Source: Hyphomicrobiaceae bacterium (GTDB lineage Bacteria; Pseudomonadota; Alphaproteobacteria; Rhizobiales; HXMU1428-3). Taken from it: a stretch of 14,442 nt of DNA. The DNA lies in assembly GCA_028285025.1 (NCBI GenBank), contig JANQQH010000404.1:1-14442 (forward strand). Direction: 5' to 3'. Positions 14,026 to 14,442 of this stretch are shown in pieces. Position 1 is the stretch's first letter; the number at the start of each line of letters is the position of its first letter. Position numbers and translations under genes: made by a program. The notes under the pieces were generated by a model. The model was not told the DNA's origin. It ran no database searches and was given only the letters and a program-made list of their open reading frames with translations.

Positions 14026-14442
14026 GTTTCAGGACTGTTTACAAGATTTATCAACCCCGTGTTTGGAAACTCTTATTCATGATTGGCAGATCTGGGCCAG
14101 AGATGACCAATTGCCCCCTTTGTTCAGTGATGAAGCCCAAGCTTGGCACGTTTGGTTGCTGTTAGGCGGGCGCGGGGCGGGGGAAACAAGAGCTGGGGCT
14201 GAGTGGGTGCGGGCCATGGCATTGGGAACACCGCCCGTGGCCATGCAAGTTGCCAAACGGATTGCGCTTGTTGGGGAAACATTGGGTGATGTGCGCCGGA
14301 TTATGGTTGAGGGTGAGTCTGGGCTGTTGGCCATTCACCCTGATCATGAACGCCCTTTATTTGAACCGTCCAAGCGGCGTTTGACCTGGCCGAATGGCGC
14401 CATTGCAGAGTTGTTTTCAGCAGAAGACCCGGATGCTTTAAG
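14000..14442 (+). CDS. Terminase large subunit, GTA/phage type; 3' end beyond window; start and Walker A abnormal
   Basis: Partial packaging ATPase. The frame reads LETLIHDWQIWARDDQLPP, then HVWLLLGGRGAGETRAGAEW, KRIALVGETLGDVRRIMVEG, SGLLAIHPDHERP, PSKRRLTWPNGAIAELFSAE and DPDAL, matching GTA-type TerL proteins block by block. Two oddities. First, Walker A reads GRGAGET, with GAA (14183-14185) where the catalytic Lys codon is expected. Second, the frame is open from 13931 but has no ATG or GTG; only TTG at 13988, 14000 or 14063 is available, without ribosome sites. A GTG at 14022 overlapping the TGA of the small-subunit gene (GTGA) is ideally placed but one base out of frame. One extra T in the TTT at 14027-14029 would give M-S-F-Q-D-C-L-Q-D-L joined to the terminase frame. 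The true start is therefore probably 14022 with a frameshift, either real or an assembly error. Confidence 0.85.
   Translation, partial: MKNSLRGCEFQDCLQDLSTPCLETLIHDWQIWARDDQLPPLFSDEAQAWHVWLLLGGRGAGETRAGAEWVRAMALGTPPVAMQVAKRIALVGETLGDVRRIMVEGESGLLAIHPDHERPLFEPSKRRLTWPNGAIAELFSAEDPDAL

Overview
The window looks like part of an alphaproteobacterial chromosome, most likely from the order Hyphomicrobiales (Rhizobiales). The evidence is the set of families and their packing: an ETF-ubiquinone oxidoreductase, a large TPR protein beside ispE, argJ followed by a MutT-type Nudix gene, an NDUFAF5/BioC-like methyltransferase, a class A penicillin-binding protein followed by a short DUF1214/DUF1254 pair, a YcgN-type cysteine-cluster protein, and the start of a gene-transfer-agent (GTA)-like packaging module. 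By eye the DNA is of moderate GC content with many T-rich codons. No rRNA, tRNA, CRISPR array or insertion sequence was seen. The order-level assignment is an inference from recalled family resemblance, not from a search.

Layout. 60-1730 (+) ETF-QO, which feeds electrons from flavoprotein dehydrogenases into ubiquinone. 1731-2055 is non-coding and holds a 17-bp palindrome and a TATAAA box before the TPR gene. 2056-3789 (+) exported TPR protein. 3837-4730 (+) ispE of the MEP isoprenoid pathway, with a long perfect-arm hairpin over its stop codon. 4773-5087 (-) small secreted four-cysteine protein. 5297-6526 (+) argJ, 6600-7016 (+) mutT and 7040-7216 (+) an isolated Flp pilin gene. 7222-8106 (-) methyltransferase-like protein. 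A divergent regulatory gap holds a 16-bp perfect palindrome. 8295-8477 (+) and 8558-9274 (+) are a small conserved-looking protein and a lipoprotein, both of unknown function. 9292-12734 (-) is a three-gene operon, PBP1A-type synthase then DUF1214 then DUF1254. 12802-13284 (+) is the YcgN-type protein, divergent from that operon.

The most unusual part is the right end. After the ycgN-type gene there is a near-consensus sigma70 promoter (TTGACA, 17-bp spacer, TATAAA at 13315-13343). About 60-100 bases further on comes a strong intrinsic terminator (13412-13451). Together they define a candidate ~100-nt small RNA or attenuated leader directly in front of the packaging genes. Next come a terminase small subunit with an intact helix-turn-helix (13501-14025) and the 5' part of a GTA-type terminase large subunit, cut by the window edge. 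That large-subunit gene has two apparent defects. The Walker A lysine is replaced by glutamate (GRGAGET), and its reading frame has no ATG or GTG start. A one-base loss in a T run just after an ideally placed GTG at 14022 would explain the missing start. Either the GTA/prophage module is decaying or being repurposed, or the assembly has errors there.
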